Positions 1 to 11,161 of a stretch of DNA of 64,000 nt are shown here, in pieces (the first letter of the stretch is position 1; the number at the start of each line of letters is the position of its first letter). Origin of the DNA: Moniliophthora roreri (Eukaryota > Basidiomycota > Agaricomycetes > Agaricales > Marasmiaceae); contig LATX02000100.1 in the NCBI GenBank assembly GCA_001466705.2, positions 1 through 64,000 on the forward strand, given 5' to 3'. The notes beneath the pieces were generated by a model. It had not been told where the DNA came from and did no database searches. It saw only the letters and a list, made by a program, of their open reading frames with translations. A program made the position numbers and the translations under genes.

Positions 1-2528
1 CTGATTTCTTTATGCATGGTGTAAAAATTACCCCCTTCGTAGAGGAGTGGTTCACCATGACCAAAATAGAATCCATTCCATCGCATTCGGGGAGGTCCAT
101 GATTAAATCCATAGTACACATCTGAAAAGGGTGGGAGTTCAGTTTGTGTTGGAGTGATTGAATGGGTGTTCTCGTTGAATGAGTGTTGACTTTAGATTGT
201 TGACATGGTATGCATCCGTCAATGAAACTTTTAACAAATTTAGCCATTCCTGGCCACCAGAAGTCTCTTTGAACCTGTTCGAGCGTGTTCCATTGTCCTG
301 GGTGTCCTACCCTGGGTGTTTCATGTATCATCTGGACCACCCTTCGGTGTAGCTCTATGTCGTCTGGTACATAGATTCGGTCCTTAAAAAACAGTAATCC
401 ATCGCGAATTTCCCAATCTGAGAGCACAGATTTTATTGGCGGCACACCTTGTTGCAATAGCTGCTCCAAAGCCAACTTATGAAAGTTGTCTGGACCCAAT
501 CGCTCTGTGATCTCAGCTCCTAACTTGAGGTTGATTCCCTTGATGAAGAGATGGTCAGGCAGGAGTATAACATCATCATTGTCGTTATCCTCCTCATGTC
601 CTTCATGATTTCGCTGTGAAAGGGCATCAGCCTGCGTCATTGATGTTCCAGGCATATGCACAAGACTGAGGTCAAATTCTGACAATAGTAGGCTCCATCA
701 CGCTTGCTTTCGATTGAGTTTTTGTGCCACGCAGAAATATGTAAGATTTTTGTGATCAGATAGAACAACTACCTTGTATTTCCCTTCTATTAAATAATGT
801 TGCCATTCCATCAAGGCTCTTGTTATGGCCAACAATTCTCAGTCATAGATTTCATAGTTCCGTTCTGTCGGTGAGAATGACTTTGATAGGTATCCACAGG
901 GGTGCCATTCTCCATCCGGTCCTTGCTGTCGGAGCACTGCTCCAGTTGCCCATTTCAATGTGTCTGCCTCTATAACGAAAGGTTTGGCAGAGTCTGGCAT
1001 CAGAAGCACGAGTTCTGAAAGGAATTTCCTTTTAAGGAGGTCGAACGCAATCTGGCATGCTGGAGTCCATTCGAATTTCTGTGATTTCCATGTGAGATCG
1101 TGAAGTGGTCTTGCCAACTGTGCATATTTCCCAATGAATTTCCGATAAAAGTTTCTGAACCCTAGGAAGGCTTGTACTCCCTTAACTGTCCTTGGTGGTT
1201 CCCATTCCACTATTCCTGCTAGCTTCACTGGGTCCATGGCTACGTAATTTGGCCTGATTACCATTCTCAGGAACACGACCTGTCATACATCGAATTCACA
1301 TTTCTCCAGTTTAAAGTATAGATCATGCTTTCTGATGTGGCACATTAGTAGTTCGGTCCTTTGAGAACAGGAGGATATCATCTATGTAAACAACGCACCA
1401 TCCCTCATCGATGAAGTCAGAGAGGATGTCATTCATGAAAGCTTGGAATGTCGCTGGTGAGTTACTGAGCCCGAAGAACATAACCGTTAGCTCAAATAGA
1501 CCCCAGTTTGTTTTGAAGGCTGCCTTCCATTGATCTCCGTCTTTAATCTGTACATTGTTATATCCGTTCCTGAGGTCTAGTTTCGTAAAAATCTCCGCTC
1601 CTTTTAGTTTGTCAAGGAGATCCAATATCAAGGGAAGGGGGTAGGCATTCTTGATTGTCCCTTTGTTAAGCTCCCTGTAATCCTGTGTTGGTCTCAGTGC
1701 TCCCTTCTCCTTCTTTGCTACAAAAAAGAACAGAGAAGCCATCGGAGATTTGGACTTTCGAATGTATCCCTTTCATAGATTCTCTTCCAGGAATTTGTCT
1801 TGCTCTTTTTGCTCGTATGGACTTAAAGGGTAAAGCTTGCAATTCCGAGGTACGAAGTCTGGTTTTAATTCAATGGCCTGATCATAAGACCGGGAGGGTG
1901 GAAACCAGTCCGCTTTTTTCTTTTCGAAGCGATCTCGATAACCCTGGAGATAGGAGAGAATTAGGTCGTCTATCTCCCTCTTAACCTCTTGTTGCTGATG
2001 GGCCAATTCTTGGGAGGCAGTGATTTTTGCTCCAATCAATACCTCTGCAGGAACACTATCGAGAACACCCTTGAACCTTCTGATATGTATCCTTCGTTTT
2101 GGTGTGAACTTCACTTCTCCCATTTCCCAATCAATTTGAGGGTTGTGGTACCGGAGCCATGGGAGTCCTAAAATTATGCTCTCATCTCTGATCCCTGATA
2201 TCATAAAGTTCTCTCTAAAATCCTTTCCTGCTATTCTGAATTTGAGCTCCACCATGTGAGATATCCAAGCAGTCTTGTTCAGAGTTCCATTAACATTGAA
2301 CACCTTGATCTTCTCGGGGAAGTTGAATCCACTTCTTCCCCAACCTTCTGGCTAAACCCATACTGATGAACCTTCCTCCGGCTCCTGAGTCTAATAGGGC
2401 TTGTGTTTCGATGATTTCAGTTCCCACTTTGTACTGCAGAGGAATGTGCATAGAATTCCAATCCATCTTAGCTAGTACAAAGTGTGAAATTGTTATAGGT
2501 GGTGGAGACATTGTCCTCTTCCGCCATT
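1..2528 (-). pseudogene. pol: pol remnant: protease, reverse transcriptase, RNase H, partial integrase
   Basis: Domains in order on the minus strand: aspartic protease with the DSGAG active site (about 2400), the linker with the LGLPWLRYHNP motif (about 2150), reverse transcriptase with QDYRELN and an intact YIDD catalytic box (about 1390), RNase H with the IEADTLKWA and SDHKNL motifs (about 970 and 750), and the integrase N-terminus with a CxxC pair and the TMDLI catalytic Asp region (about 100-230). The frame breaks near 2300 (protease to linker), just after the YIDD box near 1370, and at a stop after NYEIYD near 838; further stops follow. It cannot encode a working polyprotein. The family match to the 57-62 kb element is strong over the whole length. 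Confidence 0.88.
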
Positions 2529-3476
2529 TTAAAAACCCTCTAGTTCCATGAGGTCGATCAGAGAGTTCTTTTCTTCCTCCGGTTGATCATTCACCAATGC
2601 TTTAATCTTGGCATATCGTTCCTCCCTAGTCAACTTCTTTGGTTCTTCCTTCTTCTTCTCGTCCTTCTTTTGACTATCTGGGCAATCTCTGATCCAATGT
2701 CCTGTTCAGCCACATCGAAAACATAGTCCCTTCGCCATGTATTCCTTCTAGTCCATTTCTGAAATTTGTTTAATGGCGACTTCTTCCTTCTTTTGGAAGT
2801 TCTGTTTTGGCTTTCTCCTGTTGTTGTTGTCCCACGTTCTTCCATATTCCATAGCCTGTTTGTAGCTTTCATCAAAGAGAATTGCTGCATTCATCCAGTT
2901 CTTAATGTTGGTCGGGGCTCCTTCAGGCCTGGTCATAATCTTCAGGACTAAACTCTTCGGTAGTCCTCGTTTGAATGCTACAATCTGTGCGGCGTCATTG
3001 TATCTGGTTTGTTTGGCCAAATAGGAAAACTGGTATGTATATTCATCGGCTCTCTCCTTCATCTTCAGATCTCGAAGCTTTAGCTGGGCTTCCAAGGCAG
3101 TATCAAGGGGTTCAAAGGATGTCTCAAAATCCTTTATGAAATCTACCCACAGGACCTTCTCTGCTTCCAGGTCAAACGTGAGCAGAAGATCTGTTTTATC
3201 GTTCTTCCAGAATTCCCCTGGTCCATCTGTCATATAGGAGAGGAGGAAAAGTTTCTTTGATTGATCGGTGGTGAATGCTTTTGAATTGAGAGCGATGTAC
3301 AGCATCACTTCCCTGAGGAATTTCTTTGCATCCTTTCGGCTCCCATCAAAAGCTCTCAGCAATGCTGCCTTAATTTCCTTTTTGGCCGTCACCATCTGTA
3401 CTGGGACCGTGGCACTAATTACTGTTTCTTCTGCTGGAGATTCTTCCTTGGGCCTAGTCATGAATTTAGCAGCCAA
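2529..3476 (-). pseudogene. gag: gag remnant with CCHC zinc knuckle
   Basis: The 242-codon open part (3476-2748) holds the retrotransposon gag core, recognised by GSRKDAKKFLREV, SYMTDGPGEFWKN and LKMKERADEYTYQF, each nearly identical in the 57.5-58.7 kb copy. Just after SEMD an in-frame TAG interrupts the zinc knuckle, and a TGA sits inside it where the other copy reads GK, so the CX2CX4HX4C motif can only be read through two stops. The frame ends at a TAA (2529-2531) directly after a GGGTTTT heptamer. The N-terminal part present in the other copy is missing. Confidence 0.85.
2532..2538 (-). promoter_or_regulatory. Candidate -1 frameshift slippery site (GGGTTTT) at gag end, copy 1
   Basis: In the gag frame the codons are GAG GGT TTT TAA, so the heptamer G_GGT_TTT fits the X_XXY_YYZ rule and is followed directly by the gag stop. 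Slipping back one base opens the protease frame. The same heptamer in the same phase lies at 58741-58747 in the diverged second copy. I see no convincing downstream stem. Confidence 0.65.
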
Positions 3477-3480
3477 AGAC

Positions 3481-5453
3481 CCATCATATTTGGACCCATA
3501 AATCTACTATTTATATTTCGGTTTCAGTTACTGTTTCAGCTTTAATTTCTCTGTGCCAAAATCAGGTCTGGTCACTGGTGGGTGATAACATGTGTCTGTC
3601 AGTATTGCAATATGTCACTATACAATTTTTGGCACTGAATCCACCACCTTAACATCAATTTTTATCCTTGCTTGCTGGGTCTAGATACTGCAGCTTGTCT
3701 AATGACTTCTCAAGAAAGCCCAATCCTCAGTGTATGTCAAGAGTAATCTGCCTGCCACAGTCATATTGTCAGATAGAGGGAAGAAATGAGACAACAAGAA
3801 ATAGGATAGTGGGAACTTGTATTGGCCAGATTCTAGTCTTCCAGCTTGCAGGTAACAATATATTCCAGGAGCTAGAAGATGTGGATAATATTCAGAACAA
3901 ATCTTGTAGAATGGTCATCACACCTCATGTACACCTTTTCAATTGTCCAAAACACATGTTCCATTTGGCATTTCTTTCTTACTGCCTTTCATGTCAACCT
4001 AGCTTTCATTCATGTTCCTCTATCAAGCCCAGTCCTTCTATATCTCTCACCTTTTTGCCTTCTCCAATGTATTCACAGTGCTTCATAGTCCTGCATGTTC
4101 TCTATTCAGTCCTGTCACTATTCAGTGCTCTAAAATGGCATTTCTAGCTCAACTTGAATATATATCACCTTTGCATTCACTTTTTGTGCTCTCATTCAAG
4201 CCCCATCTCCTCACAAATGAATCCACCAGATAAGGCACAGCTCCAATGCGAGGCTGCACAGTACAGCACACCTCCCAGACATACTGCCTTTTCTGCTTAT
4301 TATTTCACTGTGTTGACATTCATATGAGGAACAAATGTCCATTACTAAGTCACATTCACAAATGATTGTAATCCTCGTATTTTAATAAAATAGTACCTCT
4401 GTTTCACCACCTCAGTCTGGCAGAAGCTATAACAATTTCCATACTACCTTGATGCTTTAGAAGTCAGTATAAACCAGAAAACACACAATAAAAATAAATT
4501 ATTAAACAAATATATCTTCATAGTCTCTATGTCAATAAAAAAACACATGCTTATTCAGAGCAATATAATCAAATAAGAGTCTAAGTGCAGTAACTCTAGG
4601 CACACTGAACCACACTCTGCACAAGACCATGCACATACACATAGACAATAGAAAAGTAGAATCTGATCAACAGATCAGCTCTTTTGTGTAGCACAATCAA
4701 GTAGTATTAACAGGTATGATGACAAAGAGTTGTGTAATTGATGGTTGAAGTTGAGGGGCTAGTAATGAGTCACTATCACTAGAAGTGATCACTGGCAGGC
4801 AGCCCACAGAAGACTTGGAAGTCTGAGGCAATGTGAGAGAGGTGCAATGGAGGGCAGAGGAGAGGTGCAATGAGGTGCACCTAATTTCCACACAGAATCA
4901 GTCTGATCTGACACTAGGTAAAGCCTGTTCCTGGTGTCTTATCAGTTCTAATACCTGGGACACAAAGGTGACTTCATAACTAGTAAGTACTAATCTCACA
5001 GAAGTTACATCTTTCAAAACTAATCATTACCAGTTTGACTAGGGTTCTATCTATCTAATACTAGACACAGGTGAGTTTTGGTCCTTAATTCCTTACATAA
5101 CTGGATGTACCAATTTGTTATTTTGTGTGATGAGGTCTATACAAGTTTACATAGCTCTTAAATACTAGTTTGTATGATCTGTAACTATAACTGAAATTTG
5201 TAAGAGTCAAGATAAAAGAAACAAGTGTGAAAATGAAGGAAAGAAGTTTCTAAGAAGAAGGATGGAACCTGGATCATGACATGTACCAGTTCAGACCTTG
5301 AATGCTTCACCTTGTCATATTCACTGGTGCCCAATGAACAGCATTCCATCAAACTCCATGCCCATAACATGATGACAATGCCTTGTGTTCCCCACAACTC
5401 AGCTTGCTCTTTAACTACCATTCTTACACCCTTCATTTGACTATATCCAAGGG
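3481..5453. other. AT-rich intergenic sequence, no supported gene
   Basis: Open frames here are short, biased to Phe/Ser/Leu, and show no family motif or splice pattern. I see no LTR, no tandem repeat and no RNA gene. The first 100 bases next to the gypsy remnant contain a few TTCAG motifs like those in the array at 23.1-23.9 kb, but too few to call. Confidence 0.4.
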
Positions 5454-5925
5454 ATGAGTATCCACAACTCACAAGTTTCTATCAGAGGTCAAAGTATGCT
5501 CAACTATGCCCATGGTAATCAAGTCAACAACTACTACAACACAACAATAACTGCAAGAGTAGTTGATATGCATGGAAATGACACAAGAGTCAACAAGTGC
5601 ACAATATTCAGTGAGATGAGTCCAAGTTGTATGGATTCTGAGATTCCCACCACTGACTTCAATTTGCAGTTTAAGAATATAAAACATAGTCACATCATCA
5701 GCATGAAGGAGCTAGAATCTGTCATCCTTTCAGATTGGAATCAGAATTGGAAAAATAGGAAATGGGTCTGTTGACAGCACAGATCTGCTTGAGAAAAATG
5801 TTCTCCACCATCAGATCCATCCTGATTGACAATACAAGTTCACTGCAATAACATATGAAGGTGAGGGTGCACAAGAAGCTTGAGAGAAAGATTTCAAGCA
5901 ATTTTTGTGTGCCAGGTTTGTTGCT
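5454..5925 (+). pseudogene. Broken N-terminal half of the GNQ-motif basidiomycete family
   Basis: The ATG at 5454 opens a peptide containing HGNQVNNYYNTT, matching VQGNQVHHTNQT near the start of the intact gene at 11162-13276. A GTGAGA donor at 5611 and a TTTGCAG acceptor ending at 5669 mark an intron at the same position as intron 1 of that gene. The next segment reads ISMKELESVILSDW, then, after stops, YKFTAITYEGEGAQEA, the most conserved block of the family. Three in-frame stops (near 5772, 5820 and 5874) break it, one apparently a Trp codon turned TGA. Downstream exons are not recognisable. Confidence 0.7.
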
Positions 5926-6525
5926 ATCTGTAGATCTTCACTTACCTGTGGATGTATGGAATGACAACTCTGCTTGAACAACATATTGTCTGCCCTCTCT
6001 GTCCCAGATCCATCCATATCTGAATTCCATGTGATGCAGTACTTCTGGTTAAACCCATCTATGAAATAGCAGTAGGAGAGAATGGTTGATTGAGACAACA
6101 CTACTATTGTCTTGCTTGGGAAGCATCAGGACCAATGAAGCATTGAGGCCTTTGCAGAGATGACACATTCAATAAAGTTTGAGTTCTCTCTGATAGTTGG
6201 TTTTTGCAGTATTTACCAATACCTTGGGGCATTCTGATAGTGGCCAGAGAGCTATGGAAGGAAAATCATGGTAGAGGTAGAGAGACTCAAGTGCTTGTGA
6301 GAACATACCCAAAGTCTTTCACTATCCATGAAGACCTACTACTCTCTTGTCACCAAAATGCCATTTATAGAAAGCTACACTGATCATCTAATGTAGTAAT
6401 CTGCACATCAAACACTTTCTCTTATGGAAAAACACTTGCCAGCACCTCAAGTACTACTACTGCCCAAAACAAACAGCCTTCCATTAAACTTTATGACAAC
6501 TGGAAGTAAGAGGAAAGAATGTATA
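5926..6525. other. No supported feature
   Basis: This stretch probably held the later exons of the broken gene upstream, but I could not match any of its reading frames to the intact relative. No RNA gene or repeat is seen. Confidence 0.3.
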
Positions 6526-7005
6526 TCAGGTTGAAGGAAATGGTGGGTATTTTGACAATATTGAATGATGTTTCAGCATCAGCTGCAATGTCTCAACTAC
6601 TCCACGGAAGGCAAAGTGATGAAAGTGTGGAAGATACCACTCCCTGGCTTCAATGCCATCAGGTAGCCTAGAAACTACACTCCAATCATTGTTTAGTTTC
6701 TGCATAGCATCGTACCACTCGATCAGAAGGGGTTTCATTTGCTCTGTAATGGGACTGTTTCCAGTAGATCGAGGAGATGGATGAAGTTCGAGGACGACTG
6801 AAGCCTTGGAAGCAGCAGAATTGACCAATTGGCCTTGCCAAAACTTTTCTGTTGTGGATCGTGTACAGTTCAGTCCATTGAACATCACCGCCCATAGGGT
6901 GACCCAAAAAAAAGAGTGAAGATCGTCCACTGGAGACTGCAGGTATTGGTCATCTGATCGTTCCATGGCAGTCTGAAGATAAAAAGACATAAACTCCGGG
7001 GTGCC
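6526..7005 (-). CDS. Fungal-type (FunK1-like) protein kinase, C-lobe exon (partial)
   Basis: A 160-codon exon on the minus strand. It begins after a plausible acceptor (ACTGATAG) with GTPEFMS, the subdomain VIII (APE-type) segment of a kinase, followed by QSPVDDLHSFFWVTLWAV, which matches the subdomain IX Asp and hydrophobic helix typical of basidiomycete FunK1 kinases. The remainder is a helical C-lobe ending at a stop at 6526. Upstream catalytic exons (HRD, DFG) are not readable, because an N at 7063 interrupts the sequence and the frames above it do not show them. FunK1 kinases are expanded in mushrooms and usually of unknown substrate. Whether the full gene is intact cannot be told. Confidence 0.65.
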   Translation of the reverse strand, partial: GTPEFMSFYLQTAMERSDDQYLQSPVDDLHSFFWVTLWAVMFNGLNCTRSTTEKFWQGQLVNSAASKASVVLELHPSPRSTGNSPITEQMKPLLIEWYDAMQKLNNDWSVVSRLPDGIEAREWYLPHFHHFAFRGVVETLQLMLKHHSILSKYPPFPST

Positions 7006-7639
7006 CTATCAGTGTCGTTAGCACATTAATGCAAAGGGTCGCGAATGAGTCACTCACTGATCNGAATCTTGCAACCACGGAACTATTCGGTAATACACAC
7101 ACCGGTCTGAATGGGTACGCCCCCAACATGTACACCGCATCCCTCGTACTGACCACTGACTTGACCGTAGCCCATTGTGACTTAGTGCCGCATCACTGTA
7201 GCAAAGACACATGTAACCGGAAGCATGTCTGTTTTCGCCCCCGAGAACGACACTCGATCACCATCTGCTCCGGTTTCCTCGAACTGCAATTCTTGAAGAC
7301 GACGGATCCTTCGGCACAGAGCATGGGCTTTGCTTCTGGCTGGAGGCTCATTTGGCGATTTCTATTTTGGGTGCACTAGTGAGCAACGATGCTAATCTCA
7401 GTGGTATACATGTACATCTAATGAAAGAATCTCAGAGAACGAGTTTGGCGTCGAACGAGTGTCAATACGCGTATTGAAATGTACAGCACCGTNTCGTGTC
7501 GCTCATACCCGTATTCAGTCTCGTCTCATGTCAAGACTCCCATCCAGCCTTTCCCTAGGAGATTCTACGCCACGGTTGGAACTCGTGCTTAGAGAGAATC
7601 GCCCACCTCGACTCGTAGCTAGATGTCTACGTCGGAGTC

Positions 7640-8032
7640 ACCTTGTCCGTTGCCGGTACGTGTACTTCCGACACTCGTTCTTTCTTACACGTTGCTCACA
7701 CATTGTCGGCTTCCAGACGAAGAGAAGCGTATCACGGGGAACATAAAGCGCTGGATAGAGGCACAACTAAAGACTGTTACATGTTGGCCCATCCATATCT
7801 ACCCTGCCCTCTGCAAACGGGCAAATTGCCCGAGGCTTTGACCCTAACACTGCCAATTGGGCGCAATACATGGGCTATCCAAAATCTGAGATCATCAGGA
7901 AACAGCCAGGTGTGTTCTTGGCCATTACTGCAACCCGAGATGAACACTGACATTTTTGTCGCAGACAGTTTTCGATGGAGCTGGTTATGGAGTGCATTCG
8001 CTGGATCAGATATCGGTGCTTTCCCTTGCTGA
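7640..8032 (+). pseudogene. C-terminal remnant of the same GNQ-motif family
   Basis: The frame starting LPDEEKRITG reads into CWPIHIYPAL, then needs a one-base shift near 7818 to continue as QIARGFDPNTANWAQYMGYP. An intron from GTGTGT (about 7908) to TTGTCGCAG then leads to a last exon ending SDIGAFPC and TGA at 8030-8032. The intact gene at 11162-13276 has the same motifs (SWPTHIYSAL, QIARGFDPSTADW) and the same last intron position, with a GTGTGTTCCTG donor. Exons upstream of about 7640 are not recognisable. It is a decayed paralogue fragment. Confidence 0.7.
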
Positions 8033-9745
8033 TGATAGTTGTCTGTAATTGAACGATTGAACATTTTTATTTTATTGGTTTATGTGCATTTCTGTATCTA
8101 TGTAGACTCGTCTCGCACGAATGAGGACTCTTAAATGGTCTACTATGAGTCCATAGCAGTGCGTTACTGTAACTATCACTCGCGCGGCGCTCGCGTCTTT
8201 GATCGCGTCTTGAACTTTCATCACCATCTTTAAGTTCCCTGCTGGCTCTTACTGGATGCATGTCTGGTTGAACACAAGCAAGAAGTCATTGTGTTTGATG
8301 TAGTCTGTTCAAGGTATCTTGACAGTACTCTTTGTCTCAGAATCCTGCCGACTTCTGGTTTGCTTCGGCACCCCCCTTGCTAGCACCTCGCGATTCGGCC
8401 AAGAATTGTATCGCACAACGCCTGTCGACGGCCGCGATAAGTTCTGATAGTCTGAATCACCCTCGGCGTTGTGAGAAGAAAATAAAGGTAGTTCAGTAAC
8501 AAGGAGAAAAGGACCGAGAAACGCCCGATGCATTATTCGTCGTCGCTCCAGTGTACCCTCGCTCATCCGACACGACCTGAGAAAAGAAGTCCAACGATGA
8601 GCCTTCTGTGATTCAAGTCCCAGGGTGCATACTTTCATATTTATACTCATCTTCCCTTCTCGACGTTCTTCGTACTNGAGAACTTGTCATCTGGCGAGAA
8701 GCGTGCTGCATACCGCGTATCAGGAAGACAACTTGAACACAGGCTGAAGTGGTGCTGACCAGGATGAGCAGATTTTGTAATTTTGCCGGCATCAGTTATC
8801 TTCTACGTGGAGAGTCAGAAAAAAGGTAAAAATGGCAACTAATGGGGACATACCTTGAGAGTATATACTCTGTTACCGTTTTCGTCTAGCATATACATCA
8901 AATGCATCGTGAGCACCGTTGAAGGGAAAGGTAGAGGGGATGCAGGAAATTATTTCTCGCACAGCACAAGCGACCAGCTCACTATCGTGCTATTCTCGTT
9001 ACTACCACATTCACGAATGTATAGAGATTCTACAATAATAAACTTGATCAGTAGTTCTCCGCTAGTACGCTACACAGTTCACATGTGAATGTTCCCATCT
9101 TACAAATCTGATTCGGTTCAGGGCCGCGAAAGGCTCTATATATCCCCGTTTCCGCAAACGTTGCGTTCATGTACGATCTCTTAGATACTACTTGCCGACA
9201 CAGTCAATGGTTTGCGCTCTTTGCGCTCCAGCCTTGTACTTCTTCTGCTGATTACTCGTTGCAAGACGTGCGAGATGCGAGGTTTATAATCCATCAAGGT
9301 CTGGCCTTCAGTACCGGCTACCAAATTTTAATACATCAAGAATCCCTTCAATGAGTCAGATTCATGAGAGTGGACCAGGTGATTCATATATAAACGACGT
9401 CCTGTACGTTTATTACTTCCCACCCACCTNCGGTCAGAACTCGACCGGTACGTGCCCATCTTCTGTGTCACTAATTCGAATCTTACAATGAGGCACTTGG
9501 TGTCGCGGACGGACAGGAATACAGCTCACGACAACTTGCCCCGTTCTTCTCTTATGGTGGGATGGGTCTTGCCCGGCTTTTGATCTCCCGGTATATCAGC
9601 GCGATCCATCGATACTAGTTCCCACTCTACAAGCACTGCATCTAGATGTTCGAGATGCTCTTCACCCCATTTTGCATACTTCGGCTTCTTTATAAGGCCG
9701 GTTTCGAAGGCCGGGTCATTCATCCACCTCTTACTATCTGCTATC
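8033..9745. other. Intergenic with two assembly Ns; no confident gene
   Basis: N characters lie at 8677 and 9430. A 73-codon minus-strand frame at 9526-9747 has a fairly natural composition and starts next to the epoxide hydrolase ATG, but nothing identifies it. The sequence at 9489-9530 (ATGAGGCACTTGG... GGACAGGAATACAG) recurs in diverged form at 14341-14386, so it is the edge of a dispersed repeat. A TATATA motif lies near 9133 with no recognisable gene after it. Confidence 0.3.
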
Positions 9746-11031
9746 ATGGATCCCTCCGCCTACAAAGACATCACCACTACCCGTGGCCTCAGCTACCACT
9801 ACTATTTTTCTCCGCCTACTGACGGAAAACCAGTCCTTGTTTTTGTTCATGGGTTCCCTTCGACATCGTATGACTGGCGGTACCAGGTACGCACATCTTG
9901 TTATCCTCATCGACCAATTCGTACCGACGTTTCCCAAAGGTAGCCTACTTCAAACCAAAAGGCTACGGCATCATCGTTCCTGATATGCTTGGATACGGCG
10001 GTACAGCAAAGCCCACCAACCCAGCAGAGTACAAGTCTAGCCTCATTGTCAAGGATATACTCGATATCTTGGATACTGAGAAAGTAGAGAAGGCGGTTTT
10101 CATTGGACATGACTGGTATGTTCTCCAGATCACTCACATTCGCTCACAAATTCATCTCCTGCCGATACACTAGGGGCTCAAGAATAACTTCTCGCATTGT
10201 TCAGTACAGCCCCGAACGCGTTATTGCTTTCGGCATCCTCGCTGTTAGTTATCAAGCACCCTCGGCTGATTTTGACTGGGATGCGGTCAACAAGATGACC
10301 AAAGAGAAAGTGGGATACGAGTTACTCGGGTACTGGGGTTTCTTCGCTGAGGAAGGTGCAGACAAGATAATTGAGGATAACGTGTGTTCTTTTCCCTCAT
10401 CCACAGAATGTATTGTTGACGTGAGCTCAAACAGTTTGAGAAGTTCATGAACATCGTCTATCCCGAGAACCCCAAACAGTGGATCACTGACCTCATTCCT
10501 CTCGGCGCACATAAAGCATATCTCACGTCGAAGGAAAGACCATCTGCTCCACCGCCTTCGTGGATGCCTGCAGAGGTGCGCTCTATGTCTCAATTCTTGT
10601 GTCGGTCGACGGAGGCTAACTGAGAAACCGCATCAGGAATTCCAATTCCAATCTAACGAGCTTCGCAAAGGCGGGCTAGCTGCGCCGTTGTGCTGGTACA
10701 AGGTTATGATCTCGGGTATTGGACCTGAAGACGATAAGGGTGCGTTGTTCCCTTTCTTGAATAATTTCCTTCTTGTAAATAACCCGCTTCGGATATGGTA
10801 GGCGTCCCAGCGCAAAATATCTCAACGTCTATACCTGCATTCTTTGGTGCTGCCTTGGAAGACTATGTCGCCCTCGCTGCTCTCGCTATCCCTGCTACTC
10901 AGAAACTTTGTTCTAATCTGACTGTGAAGGAGTTCCAGGCGAATCATTGGGTACAATTGCATAAACCTGCTGAGGTAAATGACAGCTTGGGGGCTTGGTT
11001 GGAGAGTGCCGTGAGTAGGCATCGATTGTGA
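9746..11031 (+). CDS. Soluble epoxide hydrolase (alpha/beta hydrolase), intact, six exons
   Basis: Joining 9746-9886, 9940-10115, 10174-10381, 10435-10575, 10637-10739 and 10802-11031 gives 999 nt (332 residues plus stop). All introns are GT-AG, 53-62 nt, and phases agree. Exon 1 has the oxyanion motif HGFP within VLVFVHGFPSTSYDW. The nucleophile elbow GHDWGS is split across intron 2, with Asp as the expected nucleophile of epoxide hydrolases. SPERVIAFGILAVSY follows. A cap-domain WYK lies in exon 5, and the catalytic His is in NHWVQLHKP near the C-terminus. The family opens epoxides to diols through a covalent ester intermediate, often in lipid or xenobiotic metabolism. No signal peptide is apparent. 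The physiological substrate cannot be inferred, and neighbours give no pathway context. Confidence 0.9.
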
Positions 11032-11161
11032 TAGGATGCAACACCTGCTTTTGTTGAGTATGCACTAACGCATTTCATGTTCATAAGATATACAGATGCC
11101 CAAATGTACATAAATCAACAGAATAAAAGAGCTGACTGTTCAATCATATCCTCGACATTTA

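Larger units (their letters stand above)
1..3480 (-). mobile_element. Truncated, decayed Ty3/gypsy (chromovirus-type) retrotransposon, copy 1
   Basis: Reading the minus strand from 3476 downward gives gag, protease, reverse transcriptase, RNase H and the start of integrase, in the Ty3/gypsy order. The window edge cuts the element inside integrase. No LTR is visible at the gag end: element-like coding sequence stops near 3480 and AT-rich unrelated sequence follows, so the 5' end is lost. The proteins are clearly the same family as the element at 56848-64000 but substantially diverged, and this copy carries several stops and frameshifts. It is an old, immobile copy. Confidence 0.9.

Noticed and set aside
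3668..4233. 159- and 73-codon plus-strand frames
   Set aside because: Phe/Ser/Leu-rich AT-driven sequence, overlapping each other in different frames, with no recognisable domain.
8309..8650. 113-codon minus-strand frame
   Set aside because: No family motif, no supporting splice sites and an N nearby. It may be chance.
9898..10450. Single-exon frames over the epoxide hydrolase region
   Set aside because: They read through introns. The spliced six-exon model keeps phase throughout and contains all catalytic motifs.
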